From: Gloeopeniophorella convolvens
Lineage: Eukaryota > Basidiomycota > Agaricomycetes > Russulales
Length of the DNA stretch: 64,000 nt
Assembly: GCA_022496205.1 (NCBI GenBank)
Contig: WTXD01000055.1
Location: forward strand, 105,692-169,691
Direction: 5' to 3'
Shown one piece after another: positions 1-11,757 of the stretch (positions are counted from its first letter, which is position 1; the number at the start of each line of letters is the position of its first letter). Position numbers and translations under genes: made by a program. The notes under the pieces were generated by a model. That model was not told where the DNA came from, did no database searches, and saw nothing but the letters and a program-made list of their open reading frames with translations.

Positions 1-82
1 TGCGTTGACGTAATGGTAAGCATCATGTTGACTGTGATTGTGCGTGTGGGAAGGTCCGGGGTTCGAATCCCGATCGATTTTT
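1..82 (+). tRNA. tRNA-like sequence with Pol III A and B boxes (possibly degenerate)
   Basis: Bases 60-70 read GGTTCGAATCC, an exact match to the B-box/T-loop consensus. Bases 6-16 (TGACGTAATGG) match the A-box consensus at 9 of 11 positions. A T5 run at 78-82 could terminate RNA polymerase III. The T stem pairs at only three positions, no clean anticodon stem-loop can be folded, and the acceptor stem does not close, so this is either a degenerate tRNA, a tRNA-derived element, or a tRNA whose 5' end lies outside the window. No isotype is assigned. Confidence 0.35.
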
Positions 83-597
83 CCTTCAGGCTACAGTGTT
101 CTTATCAACAAATACACTGCCGCTAGTGGGAACGGGGCCACACAGACACCATAGAGAGGGTCCAAAAGTGTCCCAGGCCGTCCTATTTGTCAACTAAAGC
201 ACAGTGAACTCAGTCTCTGGCAGCTCAGGATTCAAATAAGTGACTTGAGGCACTGATCATGTTATGCTTTCTCACTCAGCGTCTACTCTGCTGTAAAAAA
301 ATGCTCATTTACACAATACTGCATGTGACGCGAGGCCAGTTGAAAGCCCTGGCCGAAGTTACACGGAGAAATGACTGAAATACGATGTTGCAGCGCAGAG
401 GTTGTGCGAGGTTAGATGGAAATGAACCGAATCTTGCCGGCCCGCTCCGGGACGGGCCGGGCCGGAGATCCCGAAGAGAACCGAAAATCTGCTCCTCAGG
501 ATCTAACCTCCATACGGGTTTGGCAGGGTCCTGCCGCGCGCGGCGATGCAAGCGGCTTTATAATTACATAATTTACATTCACACGCTGCGAGCCAAC
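83..597. other. Intergenic, no gene seen
   Basis: No convincing coding exon. A GC-rich imperfect palindrome (GGCCCG...CGGGCC) lies around 437-470. The rest is unremarkable 3' flank of the CHAT gene. Confidence 0.5.
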
Positions 598-3500
598 TCA
601 GGCTCCGTAATGGACGAAATTTACCCATCGCTCCAACGTGACGCCTCTCTTCTTCCTCAACCTCTGCACTGCATGCTGAAGCGCTCTAGCGGATCTCTCC
701 CCAACAGGTACCCTGGCATCCCACTCCGGCGCGAGCAAGTGCTGGTAGAAGTGCTTGGCCAGGTCCTTCCCGTCCGCGTCCGCCATCGCCCACATCGTGC
801 CAACGACACTGCGGAAGCCGCAGTACTGCATCGCCGCAGCGAGGTGCAGCGCCTCGTCCGGGTGTTCCGTGTCCGTGAGCTCAGCAGTGTGGCACGCGGA
901 GAGGAAGGCGAGCTCGGCGTGCGGGAGCCGCGAGCGCACTATGTCGAGCAGCGTGAGTCGGTCACCGCCATGTAGCAGGAACGATGCTTCGAACGGCCGG
1001 CCAGTCTCCAGCTCGCCGTGGCAGGTGAAATGGGCGAGCGAATGCTTCTGCAAGCCCTCGAGGACGGTGGCGCGTGTCGCTTTTGCGGAGATGAGACTGG
1101 CTACTGGGATCTTGATGGACTTGACTGTCTTGATCTCTCCGTACGCTCCCAAAAGGGATTCGTCCGGTTGGCCGACCAATAATAGTGACGGTGTCTGAGT
1201 CGAATCCCGCTTAGCACCGGCGCGGGACTGGATGAGCGCGTCGAGCGTCGGGGTATAGGAGCATACGTAGTAATCTGAGAAATAGAATTTGCGCTCGTCC
1301 CAGGTCGACATGAAGGGCCCATGGCATGGAGAGGGAGTGAGCAGAAGACAGAGGTCGGGTACCACCAGACACGCGAATGCTCCTCGATACCCAGCTCTTG
1401 GAGCCTGTTGAACACCGGAAGGCCAACAAGTTCGCCGAGTCCTGAGAGCACGGCGCGCAGTGCGCGCTCATATTCGCCCGAGTCCAAACCATATTTCTCA
1501 CGCATCTGGACGATGAAATTCGTCCATATGATTGCATGCGAGTAAAAGTCGGGTGGGGTAGGAACATGAGATGGAGGTGCGTTGTGGAGGACTATGAGGA
1601 TGTCACAGCGCCAGGAACAGTGATTTATGATGACGATTGGCCCCTCTGATGCTGCTTGCTGGAGATTGTGAAACGACGCCTTGGTCAAGAAGCTTTCGAA
1701 GCCTGGAAGAGCGCGAATTCGTGAGAGGATAGTCTGGCGCTCATGCAACAGCCTGCGCTGTTCTTCGAAGATGAGGGCAAACGGGTCCGACGGGGCGGCT
1801 TTCCGACGGTCTCCAATGGGGTGAGCGCCTGCCATGGGATCTTGACCGAGGCTGGAGGACGTAGTCACTGATTCTAGGTCTTTACAGACAGCCACGTAGC
1901 TTTCTGCGAGGGAAGGGTTGACGGCGCGTAGTCGGTCCACGGAAGTACGAAGTCCACGCATTTCGGACCACAATAAAGACCTCCCTTGTTCGAGAGTCTC
2001 GACTGCCTGCTCCAACTGCCCGATCGCGATCTGGTAGGACGCGTAATCCAATGGCATGCGTGTAACGTGAGTCCCATCCAACGTTGCATTTCCCATGGCA
2101 GTATTCTGTATTTGAAGCGTCGGCGCTGAACTTGTGAACTCTTGCATAGCGGACATGGCGCATTGGTACGCCCGGGAGGTAGAGGGGTGGTGGTGCTGCC
2201 GCGCGATAGCCGCCCATCTGCACGCGGAGGGATATAGATGGACTACACCTGCCAAGGGCTCGCTGCTGCTGAAAGCCGCGTCGTATGTCGCCATGGACTC
2301 TTCCAGGTCGGCTGGATCGTCGGCATGCCAGAAGCGCAACGCCAAAGAGAAGGCCAGTTCGCACAAAAGCCCAGAAGGCTGGGATGACCCGAAACGACGG
2401 TGGACTTGTGCTTTTCGAAAGAGTCGGATGGAATCGTCGATATCCTCTACTCGTCCGCTGATCGAATACAATAACTGGAACTTTGATGCCAGGGTCGCGA
2501 GAAGGCCATCCTGGTGTGAAAGCGTAGGTGATACAGGTGCGAGTGCCGATTGGATGTACTCAAGCCTCTCGCGAAGATCCAGCGAATCGTTTCCACGTGT
2601 ATATTCGAGATCATAAAGGTCCAGTAGGTGTGAGATGTTCATGGTATACTCGGGGTGGTTAGGCGAAGTCTTATCAAGCCACCCGCAAACAACTTGTATC
2701 TCGAAATTCAAAGCCGTCGTCGACCTTTTTGCACGTAGGAGAGCCAGGGTATGGCCCATCGGTCCGCCGTTGGTGCTGGAGATTGGCTGGAGTTCTTGAG
2801 AACTTAGCCTGATAGCTTCCGCGTAGTAGGCGTCTGCCTCCTGCAAGCACTCCGGATGACCAAAGCGCTGGAAGCGCCGCCGCAAAACATTCGCTAGGCC
2901 GTAGAGGAGCCAAACGCGATCCTTCTTCGCGAGGGAGTTGAATTGAAGAAGCGTGCGGCTCACGGAGATCGCAGATTCATCAATGCTCAATATGTCATCT
3001 GTGAAATCACCGGTTGACACGACCAATGAAAGGAGCTCCGGGTAGTCACGATATGACAGGAGAGGAAGGTTGTCTTGCATCAATGTGGTCGCTTCCCGAT
3101 GACACCCAACCTCCGCACCGGCGAAGCAGTGATTGAGGGCTAATGCTAACATGATGGAAAGAGCTGGACGGCCAGATGAGTGGGAAAGTGTGCATGCGCT
3201 GCGGAGATGCTTGGCCAAATCTTCGGCCAGTGCTGGTTGGAGGAGTGGGTCTTGACAAAAACAGACAGTTTCTACTAGAGCGTGGAGGAGATCAATTTCG
3301 TATTTCCCTAAAGGGTAGCTAGGGGAACAGTCGGTATAGAGGGCGAGTAAGGTCTTCGCGTACTCCACTTCGGTAGCAAGGCCTAACTCCTTTTGAGCTC
3401 TCAGCGCTTTGATGAGCATCGATAAAATCGTAGAACGCTGAACTTTAGCAAGCTCGGGTAACGAGGTGCTTAGAAGATAGTTGGATAATCTGATAACGGA

Positions 3501-4029
3501 ATTCAGATCGATGGGCTGTCTGGTGAGGAAGTATCTGTAATCAAGTGCTTTTAAAAGTTCAGAAAGCGCAGAGACAACGACGTCGAGTTCTGTGTCCGTA
3601 GCAGGAAAGGGGAAGGGAAGGATGATAGTTTCTGTGGCGTGCAAGATAGCGTCGTCGACAGCCTGGACCTGAACCAGAGTGCCGCCGTTGAATGTGGTAT
3701 TTGAAGCGGAGATCTCGTGCAACTCGCCGCAAGTGAGAGTGGAGAGAACGAAGACGCGCAGGAAATGGGGCCGAGGGACAGCGGCAAGGAGTTTCTTGCC
3801 TTCAATGACCCAGCCGCTAGGAAGCTGCCGGCCGCCAGCTACCCGCAACGCAGAGCGCAGAGGCATAAGTATTGTGGTGCAGTAGCTGGTGGACAACTCA
3901 CCAATAGCCTGAAGATAAACCTCCTCCCATTCATGGTAAGCCCGTATGAGCCATTGAGCTGAACTTGGAGTTTAGTGGGTTGACGGCTCCGAATATCGAT
4001 GTAGAGTTACTTGGGATTTTCACTGCCAT
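598..4029 (-). CDS. CHAT domain protein with TPR-like helical repeats (one frame break)
   Basis: A large intracellular protein of the fungal CHAT-TPR family: alpha-helical TPR-like repeats followed by a C-terminal CHAT (caspase/HetF-associated) peptidase domain. The putative catalytic dyad is visible: His in FTCHG (codon near 1020) and Cys in LSACHTAEL (codon near 894). The main exon runs from 3958 down to the stop at 598. A likely first exon is 4029-4011 (ATG GCA GTG AAA), joined through a 52-bp intron (4010-3959, GTAACT...TTCAG) in the right phase. That start is inferred, and further 5' exons are possible. The frame breaks once, near 1310-1325: the PLHAMGP motif and the following FYFSDYY motif are in different frames with no room for an intron, which fits one missing base. 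With it the protein would be about 1,126 residues. The substrate is unknown; CHAT proteases in other systems act in cell-death pathways. Confidence 0.8.
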
Positions 4030-4867
4030 ATGTTTCCTGCGTCTGTAAGAATGGGGTGACCTATCCTCGGTGGGACAAAGAGGATGAGGGCAGGCTGGGT
4101 CTGAGAGACACCTGGGGACGATGCGACAGGAAAGCAGTGGGTAAAAGAGAAAGGAGCTGGTGGTATCAGGAGAAAGATACAGCCCTTCTGGGCGTGGTTT
4201 GAAGATGCGTCAACATTGGGTAGCTGCATCACATGTGAAGACATTCAACGTGTATACCCATCCCAGGGCGTGGTCTGAGGTCAAAAGTACCACCAAAAGC
4301 AGAACCTCGACATTCTCAATGCGGACATTGGGCGCAGAAGTGATGAGGGCAGTGGGTAATTGAAGTCTCGTAGCTTGTATTCACCACGAGTCGATTCGGT
4401 TCATGTGTGCATGTGAGATGTTGGCAGACGGTCACGGCAGAGCCACAAAAATCTCGGAACTGGTTGGCTCGCTCGATTGGCTCGCGGAAACTTGACATAT
4501 GACTAATGCTTTCCCACATCATACGGACGGGTCCCACACTCCAACCGTCACGGTCTCACTCTCTTCGGAGGTCAAGAATGGCATGCAGCCAACGCACTCA
4601 TTGCGCTCTGGGTACAATATTCCGGTGTGAAGGATGCCTTTATGACGCAGTCAGAGACTCCATCGAGCGCTGCTGATACACGAGGGCGCTCCCAGGTTAG
4701 TCGGATCTCAGCTGTGTGCACGCGGGGTGCAATAGACCGTACTGCCATACACTGCTAATCATTATGTCGTCAAGAGGGGCTAGAGAAAGAAACATGTATG
4801 GAGGACGAGTTACCACCGGCCACCTGTGCGCCCTCGGACGCACATCCCAGGCTAAGCGATACCAATC
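4030..4867. other. Intergenic, no gene seen
   Basis: Upstream flank of the CHAT gene and downstream flank of the membrane-protein gene. The short open frames here show no splice-consistent or recognisable coding pattern. An unrecognised 5' exon of the CHAT gene could lie here. Confidence 0.4.
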
Positions 4868-6034
4868 TTACACCGCATGGGCCCGCTCGGGTTCGGTGAC
4901 CTCCTTCACATCGGCAAACGGCCCATCAACGTTCTTCGTCTCCTGGATCGGCATGGCAGACGTCCGTCTTGCGAATATCACATCCGTCGCGGCACGAGTT
5001 GCGCTGCGCCGCCTGACGCGCGCGCGCCAGAGAGCGAGAACGACGCCGAGCGCAATCAGGGCGAGTCCACCCACAACACCACCGACGATTGCTGCGACGT
5101 GCGAATGCGAGCTCGACTCCCCAAGCTGCTGAGATGACAAGCCCGGCACTTTCGTCTGCGTGCTCGTGGGCACCGGCGGCGCCGCAAGTGTCCCTGCTTC
5201 GCTCGGGATCGCCTCCATGGGGTCTGTGTCGTCACGTGGTCGGGCGTGAGTAAGAGAGTGGCTCGACTGCCGGGCAACAGTGGGCAACTCACCGCCAACG
5301 CGGAAGGCCAGCAGGGGATCCCAAGTGCCAGTTTCCTGTAGGCCAATTCAGCCCGCGAGATAAATTGATCAATCATAGCCGCTCACGGTTACGTTGATGA
5401 ACGCCCATGCAGGGACGCGCGTTCCAGATGGAATTAGGTTTGAGAACCTGCGCGGTCGATTGGATCGGTAAGCACTATTTTTAGCTGCCCGGCAGACAGG
5501 ACTGACGTCGTTGGGGGGTCAATCGCCGTGCAATTCTGTGTCCATTGTTCCCACCTCGAGTCGTTGCTATAGTCAACACATAGAAAGTAGGCGGCGAGAT
5601 ATGGCTCACGAGATCCATTCGGCATTCTGGCATGCATCACAGGCACTCATCAGCGAGTACACGACTGTGTTGCACTTGCACAGGTCGGAATTATCTCCAG
5701 AGCCATTCGGCCCTGTGTACGAATCGCCCTTGGGCAGTAACGGAATTTTGAACACTTCCGGTGTCTTGAGCCCAAGGAAATAGGACAACGAAAAGTCATG
5801 CTCACCTCCATTATTGCAGACACCTTGCAAGGCCGCCGCGACAGCGCAGGGACCCTCACCAAAAGAATTGAACGTCTATGTGTAACGATAGTCAGAATAG
5901 CTGCAGCAAGAACGCAAGATAAAACGCACCCATGACAAAGTATTAGGGCAGATGGGATATGTCAGTTGGGCACTTGCTAGTCGTGAGGCAAACAAGGTGA
6001 CGGATAAGACTTGCAGGAGGGCGCCAAAAGTCAT
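4868..6034 (-). CDS. Secreted-domain, single-pass membrane protein (seven exons)
   Basis: Exons (minus) 6034-5930, 5875-5806, 5754-5610, 5566-5507, 5447-5387, 5335-5293 and 5223-4868 join with all phases consistent to give 279 residues. The start ATG opens a hydrophobic signal peptide. It is followed by a Cys-rich extracellular domain (CPNTLSW, GPCAVAAALQGVCNNGG, LCKCNTVVYSL, SACDACQ, W...NC motifs, then IPSGTRVPAWA), a Ser/Thr/Pro-rich spacer, one strong transmembrane helix (VAAIVGGVVGG... about 120 residues before the end), a basic stop-transfer (RARVRRR) and an acidic cytoplasmic tail. This is a common but uncharacterised basidiomycete architecture, resembling wall-sensor-type proteins in layout only. 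A TATA-like TATAAC (minus strand, about 6093-6088) lies 55 bp upstream of the ATG. The introns are 43-69 bp with GTNNG(T/C) donors and AG acceptors. Confidence 0.88.
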
Positions 6035-7554
6035 CGTGCTTGCAGGGGGGCGAAAAAGGCTCCGGCGAGCCGTTTTGCCAACGGGGGGTTATAAGTGTGG
6101 GCGGCTGTTGGTACATTTGACTCCACATATCCGTCGTGCTGGGCGGTTGCGTTGATAACGTCTAGCGCTAAACGTCGGAACGTGACAGGATGTGGTGTAG
6201 CTGCTTTTGGCAATCAAGCTATCAGGGGCCTATGATCTTCCCTATTTGACGTCTTCCAGCGCGCCGCGGGCTGCCGCATGCAAACATACTGGGCAGTGCA
6301 TGCGCCGATACAGCCATTCACCTGCCACCATGTATATGTATCATTGAGGGGTGACAGGGACAGCCGACGGATAACGCACGTATGGATATTTTTGGTTACA
6401 GGCTAGTGCTTGACCACCGTCGGCCTGGGGAAGCGTGGTCGTATCTTGAACAAGGCGTAGGACATCCCGGAGTGGGCGCAATGGGAGAGCGGCGGAAGTA
6501 GGCGTTGTTGTCAATGCGGCTCGGTAGAAAGGGTGCTCGAAGGGTTTTGCATGAAATCACCGACCTGGCAGCTTGCGGACTGAAGCAGCCGGGCCATGAG
6601 GCCGATGCCAAGCTTCGATAAAGGCGCTGAGATGGACGCACTTTAGGAAGTCGTTCATCGCGACGCGCCCACCAGCCATCACGGCCTTCCAACGCCGAAG
6701 CTACGCCTGCCATACCCGAGACTACACAGTCAACTGGAGCCAGATTCAATCGCCATGCGTGTGGTGAGACCTGCTTGTACAACCACAATCACATCCATCT
6801 AACCGAACGCCACGTCCTGCATGCAGGCACAGGACAGGGGCAACGAGGGCCTATCGAACGGAGGACATCAATCAAGCAAGACGGAAGCGACAGAGGAACG
6901 GACCAGAAATGGTCAAGCCTGGATCACGGCTAAATTGACCGTGACACGCCGCCGACATGCATCACCTATGTGCCGTGGTATCGCCGCTGGAGGGCTAGGA
7001 CGAACATGTCTGTTTCTGGAGACGGAGGTGGGTCGTAGACTTCGTTTTTAGGATCCCTTGTCTCCCTGCGCCAGGTCGATGAAAGCGAGTCGGGTACCGT
7101 TGGGAATTAGCGGATGCGCATCGCGATGTGGCCTCGTATTGTCGATGTGCTCGCCGAGCGAGGCTGGCGGAGCTGGTCGCACTGGTTTCTCTAGCTATTT
7201 GAAGAACTCAGACATCTGATAACGGATAATCGCAGTGACTTTCAAGAACTGAGGACTCGAAATTGTTGCAGTGGGCGGAGAGCTGCTGAGAGTGCAGGCT
7301 ATACCGGGTGAGTCATTATTATGACGAACAGCGTGAGAAAATGCCACGTGGAACAAATATCAGGTCACATGATTGAAACGCGTGTAGGTGTGATCTCCGA
7401 CCCGCCTTAACAAGCTGCTTTCTCGCCGAAATTCGCCAGGCCGCCATTGACTTCGCTCATTGGCAGAAACAGATTAAATTTATACAATACATACATATTT
7501 TCTCCAGCTTCAAACATCCCTAAATTAACCCGGTTGTACAGCGCGTGCGCATTG
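6035..7554. other. 1.5-kb intergenic region, no gene seen
   Basis: This contains the promoter of the membrane-protein gene (5' end at 6034) and the 3' flank of the alpha/beta hydrolase. Open frames such as 6396-6788 have no recognisable domain, start context or exon pattern. Confidence 0.5.
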
Positions 7555-8792
7555 TCACAGCTTGGAGGCCAGTGGGACTCGAAAATCGGTATCGGCGGCG
7601 ACATCGGATAACAATACCCGCAGAGTTTCCTCAGGCTGGTCCCAGTGTGCCTTAAAAATGGTGTCATGAGATAAAATCTAGACCTAATGAGGTTTCGATC
7701 GCTCACAAAGTGGTTGGCACCGTGCAAGCGCACAATTGAATGATTCCTCGCACGCTTCCCGGAGGCGCGCGCCTCGGCGACCTCAGCCTCAAACGCCCAG
7801 CCGCTCACTACGGTGAGCCACACCGAGCGGTCGCACCAGATGTACCTGAGTTCGATGTCGTCCCATGCGGAGCTACCTGGAGGGAAGAGCGTGGCGGCAC
7901 GCAGACGTGCCCAGAGGCCATGTTGGACGCCGTTGCTCATGAGAAGCGCATCCGCACCCTCAGGATATGCGGGTTGTGCATATATGTTTCTCTTTATCTC
8001 CTCTGGAGACATATCCAGGATGGAACGGCGCGGCACCAACACCGGATCACGCGGCGAGAGCGTGTCAAGCGTGTCCCCATGAGAAAAGTAGCTGGATACC
8101 CACGTCGCGAACGCGGTCGCCATCTGTACCGGATCCGTGATTCGTAGTGGGTTGTATCCGTCAAAGGGGATGGGGTAGCCTATGAGATGGGCAGGTGGAT
8201 CTGGAAGACTTACGTTAGCTCGGTATGTGGCGCGGACCTAAGGCACATGCTTACCATAGGCGATGAGCCTGCGCACATACCGATGCAGCTCAAGGCCATC
8301 CTCTGGGAACGAAGAAGCGTGTGCGAGGAATGACGTGATCCAACACGTTCCGAGTGACCAACCTGCGAGAATGATGCTCTTCAAGGGCACATCTCCTGCG
8401 GAAACGAGGTGCCTGAGAAAGTCGTACAGCTCCCTTGCGCGCTCCTTCGCGAACTGCTCAATGCCGCTTGGGATTTCTGAAGGTTTTAAGAGTGCGAATT
8501 CCTCTTGATTGAAGGGCGCTGAGCCGGGATATCCTCGCCGATTAATCAAAACGATACGCGCGCCAAATCGACCGGCTAAAGCCTCTAGCCGACTAAACAC
8601 TCCTGCGATAACAATGTCAACCATTGAAGTCAAGTACATGTCAGGCTCTGATAAGTACTCACCTGCTGTGAAGCTAAGGCCGTGAACCATCACGAGCGTA
8701 GGGTAACTTTCCCGGTCGGGGGCGGGGGTTGATGGAGCTCCCGTATCTCGAAACGCGAAGACCCCAGCCTTCTTCCACTCGTATGGAGGCAT
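7555..8792 (-). CDS. Alpha/beta hydrolase fold protein
   Basis: Exons (minus) 8792-8663, 8602-8255, 8200-7707 and 7650-7555 give 355 residues with consistent phases. The catalytic elements of the alpha/beta hydrolase fold are visible: an oxyanion-hole strand MVHGLSF near residue 35, a nucleophile elbow GWSLG (Ser) in the second exon, and the catalytic His in GANHF at the last splice junction, followed by HWDQPEETL. The first intron (8662-8603) is exactly 60 bp and in frame, so a naive ORF reads through it and adds 20 residues; the GTGAGT donor, TTATCGCAG acceptor and fold continuity (FTAG|VFSRLE) argue for splicing. TATAAAAG on the minus strand at 8853-8846 lies about 55 bp upstream of the ATG. 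The substrate is unknown; esterase or lipase-like chemistry is inferred from the fold only. Confidence 0.87.
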
Positions 8793-9464
8793 GCTGATGG
8801 GTAAGTTGGGAAGGGATAAGTTAGAAAGCAGTCAGGACACACATAACTTTTATATCGAGCGCCACGATACGCCACTGCTACGGACATTAGGTACTTGCGG
8901 TCCCCACAAGCGCCTTTGGTCAACACTCGGCGTCAGCTGATAGTGGGTGCGACCTGAAGGCCTGGCCCGGACCAACTATCGAGTCCATGGGAACCATCCC
9001 ATGGTGTACTTCGCAGAAAAGACACAGAGGTATGGAATTGCAGACATTGGAGGGGCACGCCCAAGTTCGCGCCGACGACCCCTGAACGCAGAATTACATG
9101 CGCTTGGGAAGCCAAAGTCTTGTGAGCTTGCGGGACGTCATTTCCTAAAGCGCGACCAATCGGTGTACCAATCGGAGACGTATCGGACGGTTCGAATGGA
9201 CAAGCACCTGATGCAGAAGCACGCGGGTTGAGGAATGAGAACGTAAGAATGGAAAACGGAAGATAGTGACTGACTCCGAGAATGACGTGCCGAAGCTGGT
9301 CTTTTGGGCTATATTTGCTCGGCATGTCAATTGGGATTTCGCTGAGTGGACTCAATATCTCTCTGCCATGCAAATGGTATCTGCTCATGGAGCCTTCATA
9401 GATAACTTTATTCAAGATTCGCTAACGCTTACATGAAATTCCCACCGCGGCACATATCAGAAAG
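8793..9464. other. Intergenic; one unsupported open frame
   Basis: Upstream region of the hydrolase and 3' flank of the small paralogue. A 160-codon minus-strand frame (8933-9415) has no recognisable motif or splicing context and is not called. Confidence 0.4.
8846..8853 (-). promoter_or_regulatory. TATA box of the alpha/beta hydrolase gene
   Basis: TATAAAAG on the minus strand, about 55 bp upstream of the ATG at 8792, a usual spacing for fungal TATA promoters. Confidence 0.55.
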
Positions 9465-10078
9465 TTAGATAATCCTCGATTGGGTAAGTTGCAGTGCGCC
9501 GAGTTGAATGATAAGGCTGACGGCCTTATTGACGATGTCAATGAAGTGTAACGCAGCATCCTTTGCCGCTTCAACGTCTGAATGAGGTTCGGTTGAGAGA
9601 GCCCGGGCGTCGCATACAGCCGCACACGTGTAGTTTTGGGATCCAGAGAAGGCCGGGAGTGCGTCACCGCGATCCCGCCGTACGCAGGCCAGTTTGATGC
9701 TCTGCCTCACGGTTTGTAAGCCTGTAAAGAAACCGGATCAACTTGGTACAGATAAGGACGAGGAGGATGGCTATACCATCATGCAGGGTCAGCTGTACAT
9801 CCCGTCTCCGCCAAGCGTTGAAAACGGGGAGGATTGCGTCACAGATCCGATGCATTGAGAAGCTGACCGCGCGCAGGCTGAGCACTTCAGGAACTTCTCC
9901 ATACTGCCGGGACCAGACTCCCTCCAGCTGGTCGAGTCTTGACACGAGAGTGTCAACCATCGTCCGCACGGCACTGATGTCGTAGACCGGCTTCTCAGGG
10001 ACACTGCAAAGAGATGATGAGCGATAACGACGAGAGATGGATGTCGAATACGAACACGTTCAGGAGGTAAGAAGACAT
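9465..10078 (-). CDS. Small helical protein, paralogue of the gene at 11758-12804
   Basis: The family is not recognised. Exons (minus) 10078-10056 (23 nt), 10003-9777 (227 nt) and 9721-9465 (257 nt) give 168 residues. The model is supported by its paralogue in opposite orientation 1.7 kb away, whose first two exons have exactly the same lengths (23 and 227 nt) and the same intron phases. Shared blocks are VP...Y(D)...A(V/I)RT, V(L/V)SLRA, a VRQ(S/R)I motif opening the last exon, a GD..P segment, and a C-terminal (D/E)I(V/I)NKAVSLIIQL helix. No signal peptide or obvious membrane anchor is seen. The first-intron donor (GTTCGT) is weak, so the exon 1 boundary rests on the paralogue. TATAAAG (minus, 10138-10132) lies about 55 bp upstream of the ATG. 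Confidence 0.75.
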
Positions 10079-10131
10079 TTGAAAAGGGAAAACTACGAGT
10101 ATCTGGCTGTAGAGTGGTGCCAACGACGCAG

Positions 10132-10138
10132 CTTTATA
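10132..10138 (-). promoter_or_regulatory. TATA box of the small paralogue gene (9465-10078)
   Basis: TATAAAG on the minus strand, 54-60 bp upstream of the ATG at 10078. It mirrors the TATATAAAG of the paralogue on the other strand. Confidence 0.55.
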
Positions 10139-11710
10139 CAGTTAGAAAGGCGTTGTGTCGGACTTGATCTGTGGCATTGATGAATGCGTCCACATCACAA
10201 CACGTTTTCCGAAAACACTTGTGTGCCGCCAAACCAAGACACCAAATGACACTTGGCCAGACACACGGGTGGAGCCGTGCGAAGGATAGCCGAGCGAGCC
10301 TGCCACTGAACCATGTTAAGGCTTCCTTTGGTGGGCATTACGCTTGCGAGTCTAAGACCAGAGGAGGCCGGGGCCAAGGCTTCGACGTTCCTATCTCTGC
10401 AGACTGAGTTGAACTAAGAATACAGTGGAGCTCATCTAGTCCCAAGTTGATTCCTACATGTCTCGATACGGAGGAACACGGGTCCTCCACCGCGGAGCCG
10501 AGCGTGGCTCGCAATCTCCGTCAGCATTCTTGCTCAGATGTCGCCGGGGTGCACCGCAGACTCGCTCGGTCCTGTTTGTTTCGACGCCATACGTGAAGTG
10601 AATGGAATAGGAGAAGCCAGTAACTGAGGCGACAGATGCAACGGGCTGGATGAGCCACGTTTGCTAGTCCTGACCAGCGTTCCTAGGTTTCGTCCCGTCC
10701 TGAAAGGGACGAAAAGCTGACAACTGGGCCAACAACCCGGCTTGGAATAGTGCTCACAGGTGCTCACTTGGTGCTGACACAGAACCTCTATTTAGTGCAA
10801 CTTGATTGTACTGTAGTTGGATGGTGGACGGTGATGCAGGCTGACTCAATGCTCCGTGAACAAACAAAAAGCGAACCGGTTCAACCCGCCCTGGCCCGCC
10901 GCCGTTCCGGTTGTTGTTTCGCCGGAATTCACCCAGCCCATGCGCGCCTCGTGGGAATATCGGACGCGTGGGAGCATGTTACCTTTCACAGCAGCAGAAG
11001 CAGCCACGGCCGATGGCGCTGCCGCCAGCCACTTCCCGCACTGCATCAGCCTCGCCGCCACGCGCGCCGAACTTATTCTACGACGATTCTAAATGCAATC
11101 CTCTGAAGCTCTGGCTCATTCCAGTTTCCCTACCCCGGATTACGTCTTCTCCCCACGCTCGGCTCCCTAATACTAGGATCTCCAATTGGCAGTTGCATCC
11201 TTGGTTGTGTAGAAGTACGGACCCCAGACAGGCCCCGCAATTGCTAGAAGCTGAGCCAGGCTCGCTCTGCCCCATGGATGAGGTCGATTGATTCGCCTTC
11301 TTTCGGGTGACTGGAGACTTCCATTTCTTATATTTGTGCCCTGGGATAGCTGCCACTACGCTATTGTCGCCCCCTTCCGTACAATCGTCGCGGGCCATAA
11401 TCATCCTATCATCAACTAGTTTCCCATCGTACGTCGAGGGCAGTTTACATCAAGAGCATATCTGCTGCAGACTGTGGGCCTTTGAGCAGCCCTAGAGATC
11501 GGGTTCCTTCTGACTTTCTCACAGAGCTCCACTAAGGTAGTTGACTGACTGGCAGAAACGCCGCGTGCGTGCCATGCGCTCTCCTCGAGGCCGGCATCCC
11601 ACCCGGGGGTCTGGTCTCCGGAGGAATGCCTAGTTCTCGGCACCCAATGTATGGATTGCTGCAGATGAGCGTTCATCCTAATCATCCTACTTTTCTCAGT
11701 TATATTAGTA
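10139..11710. other. Shared divergent upstream region of the two paralogues
   Basis: About 1.6 kb separates the two divergently transcribed paralogues. I see no convincing gene here; open frames at 10750-11291 lack a recognisable product. Confidence 0.45.
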
Positions 11711-11719
11711 TATATAAAG
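11711..11719 (+). promoter_or_regulatory. TATA box of the small paralogue gene (11758-12804)
   Basis: TATATAAAG, 39-47 bp upstream of the ATG at 11758. Confidence 0.6.
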
Positions 11720-11757
11720 CTATCTGGTCTATATTGGTGTTCCACTACCCTTCCAAC

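Noticed and set aside
385..975. Plus-strand frame overlapping the 3' end of the CHAT gene
   Set aside because: It is antisense to the conserved CHAT domain and arises from codon shadowing.
8933..9415. 160-codon minus-strand frame between hydrolase and small paralogue
   Set aside because: No motif, no splice support and no paralogue; position and composition fit intergenic DNA.
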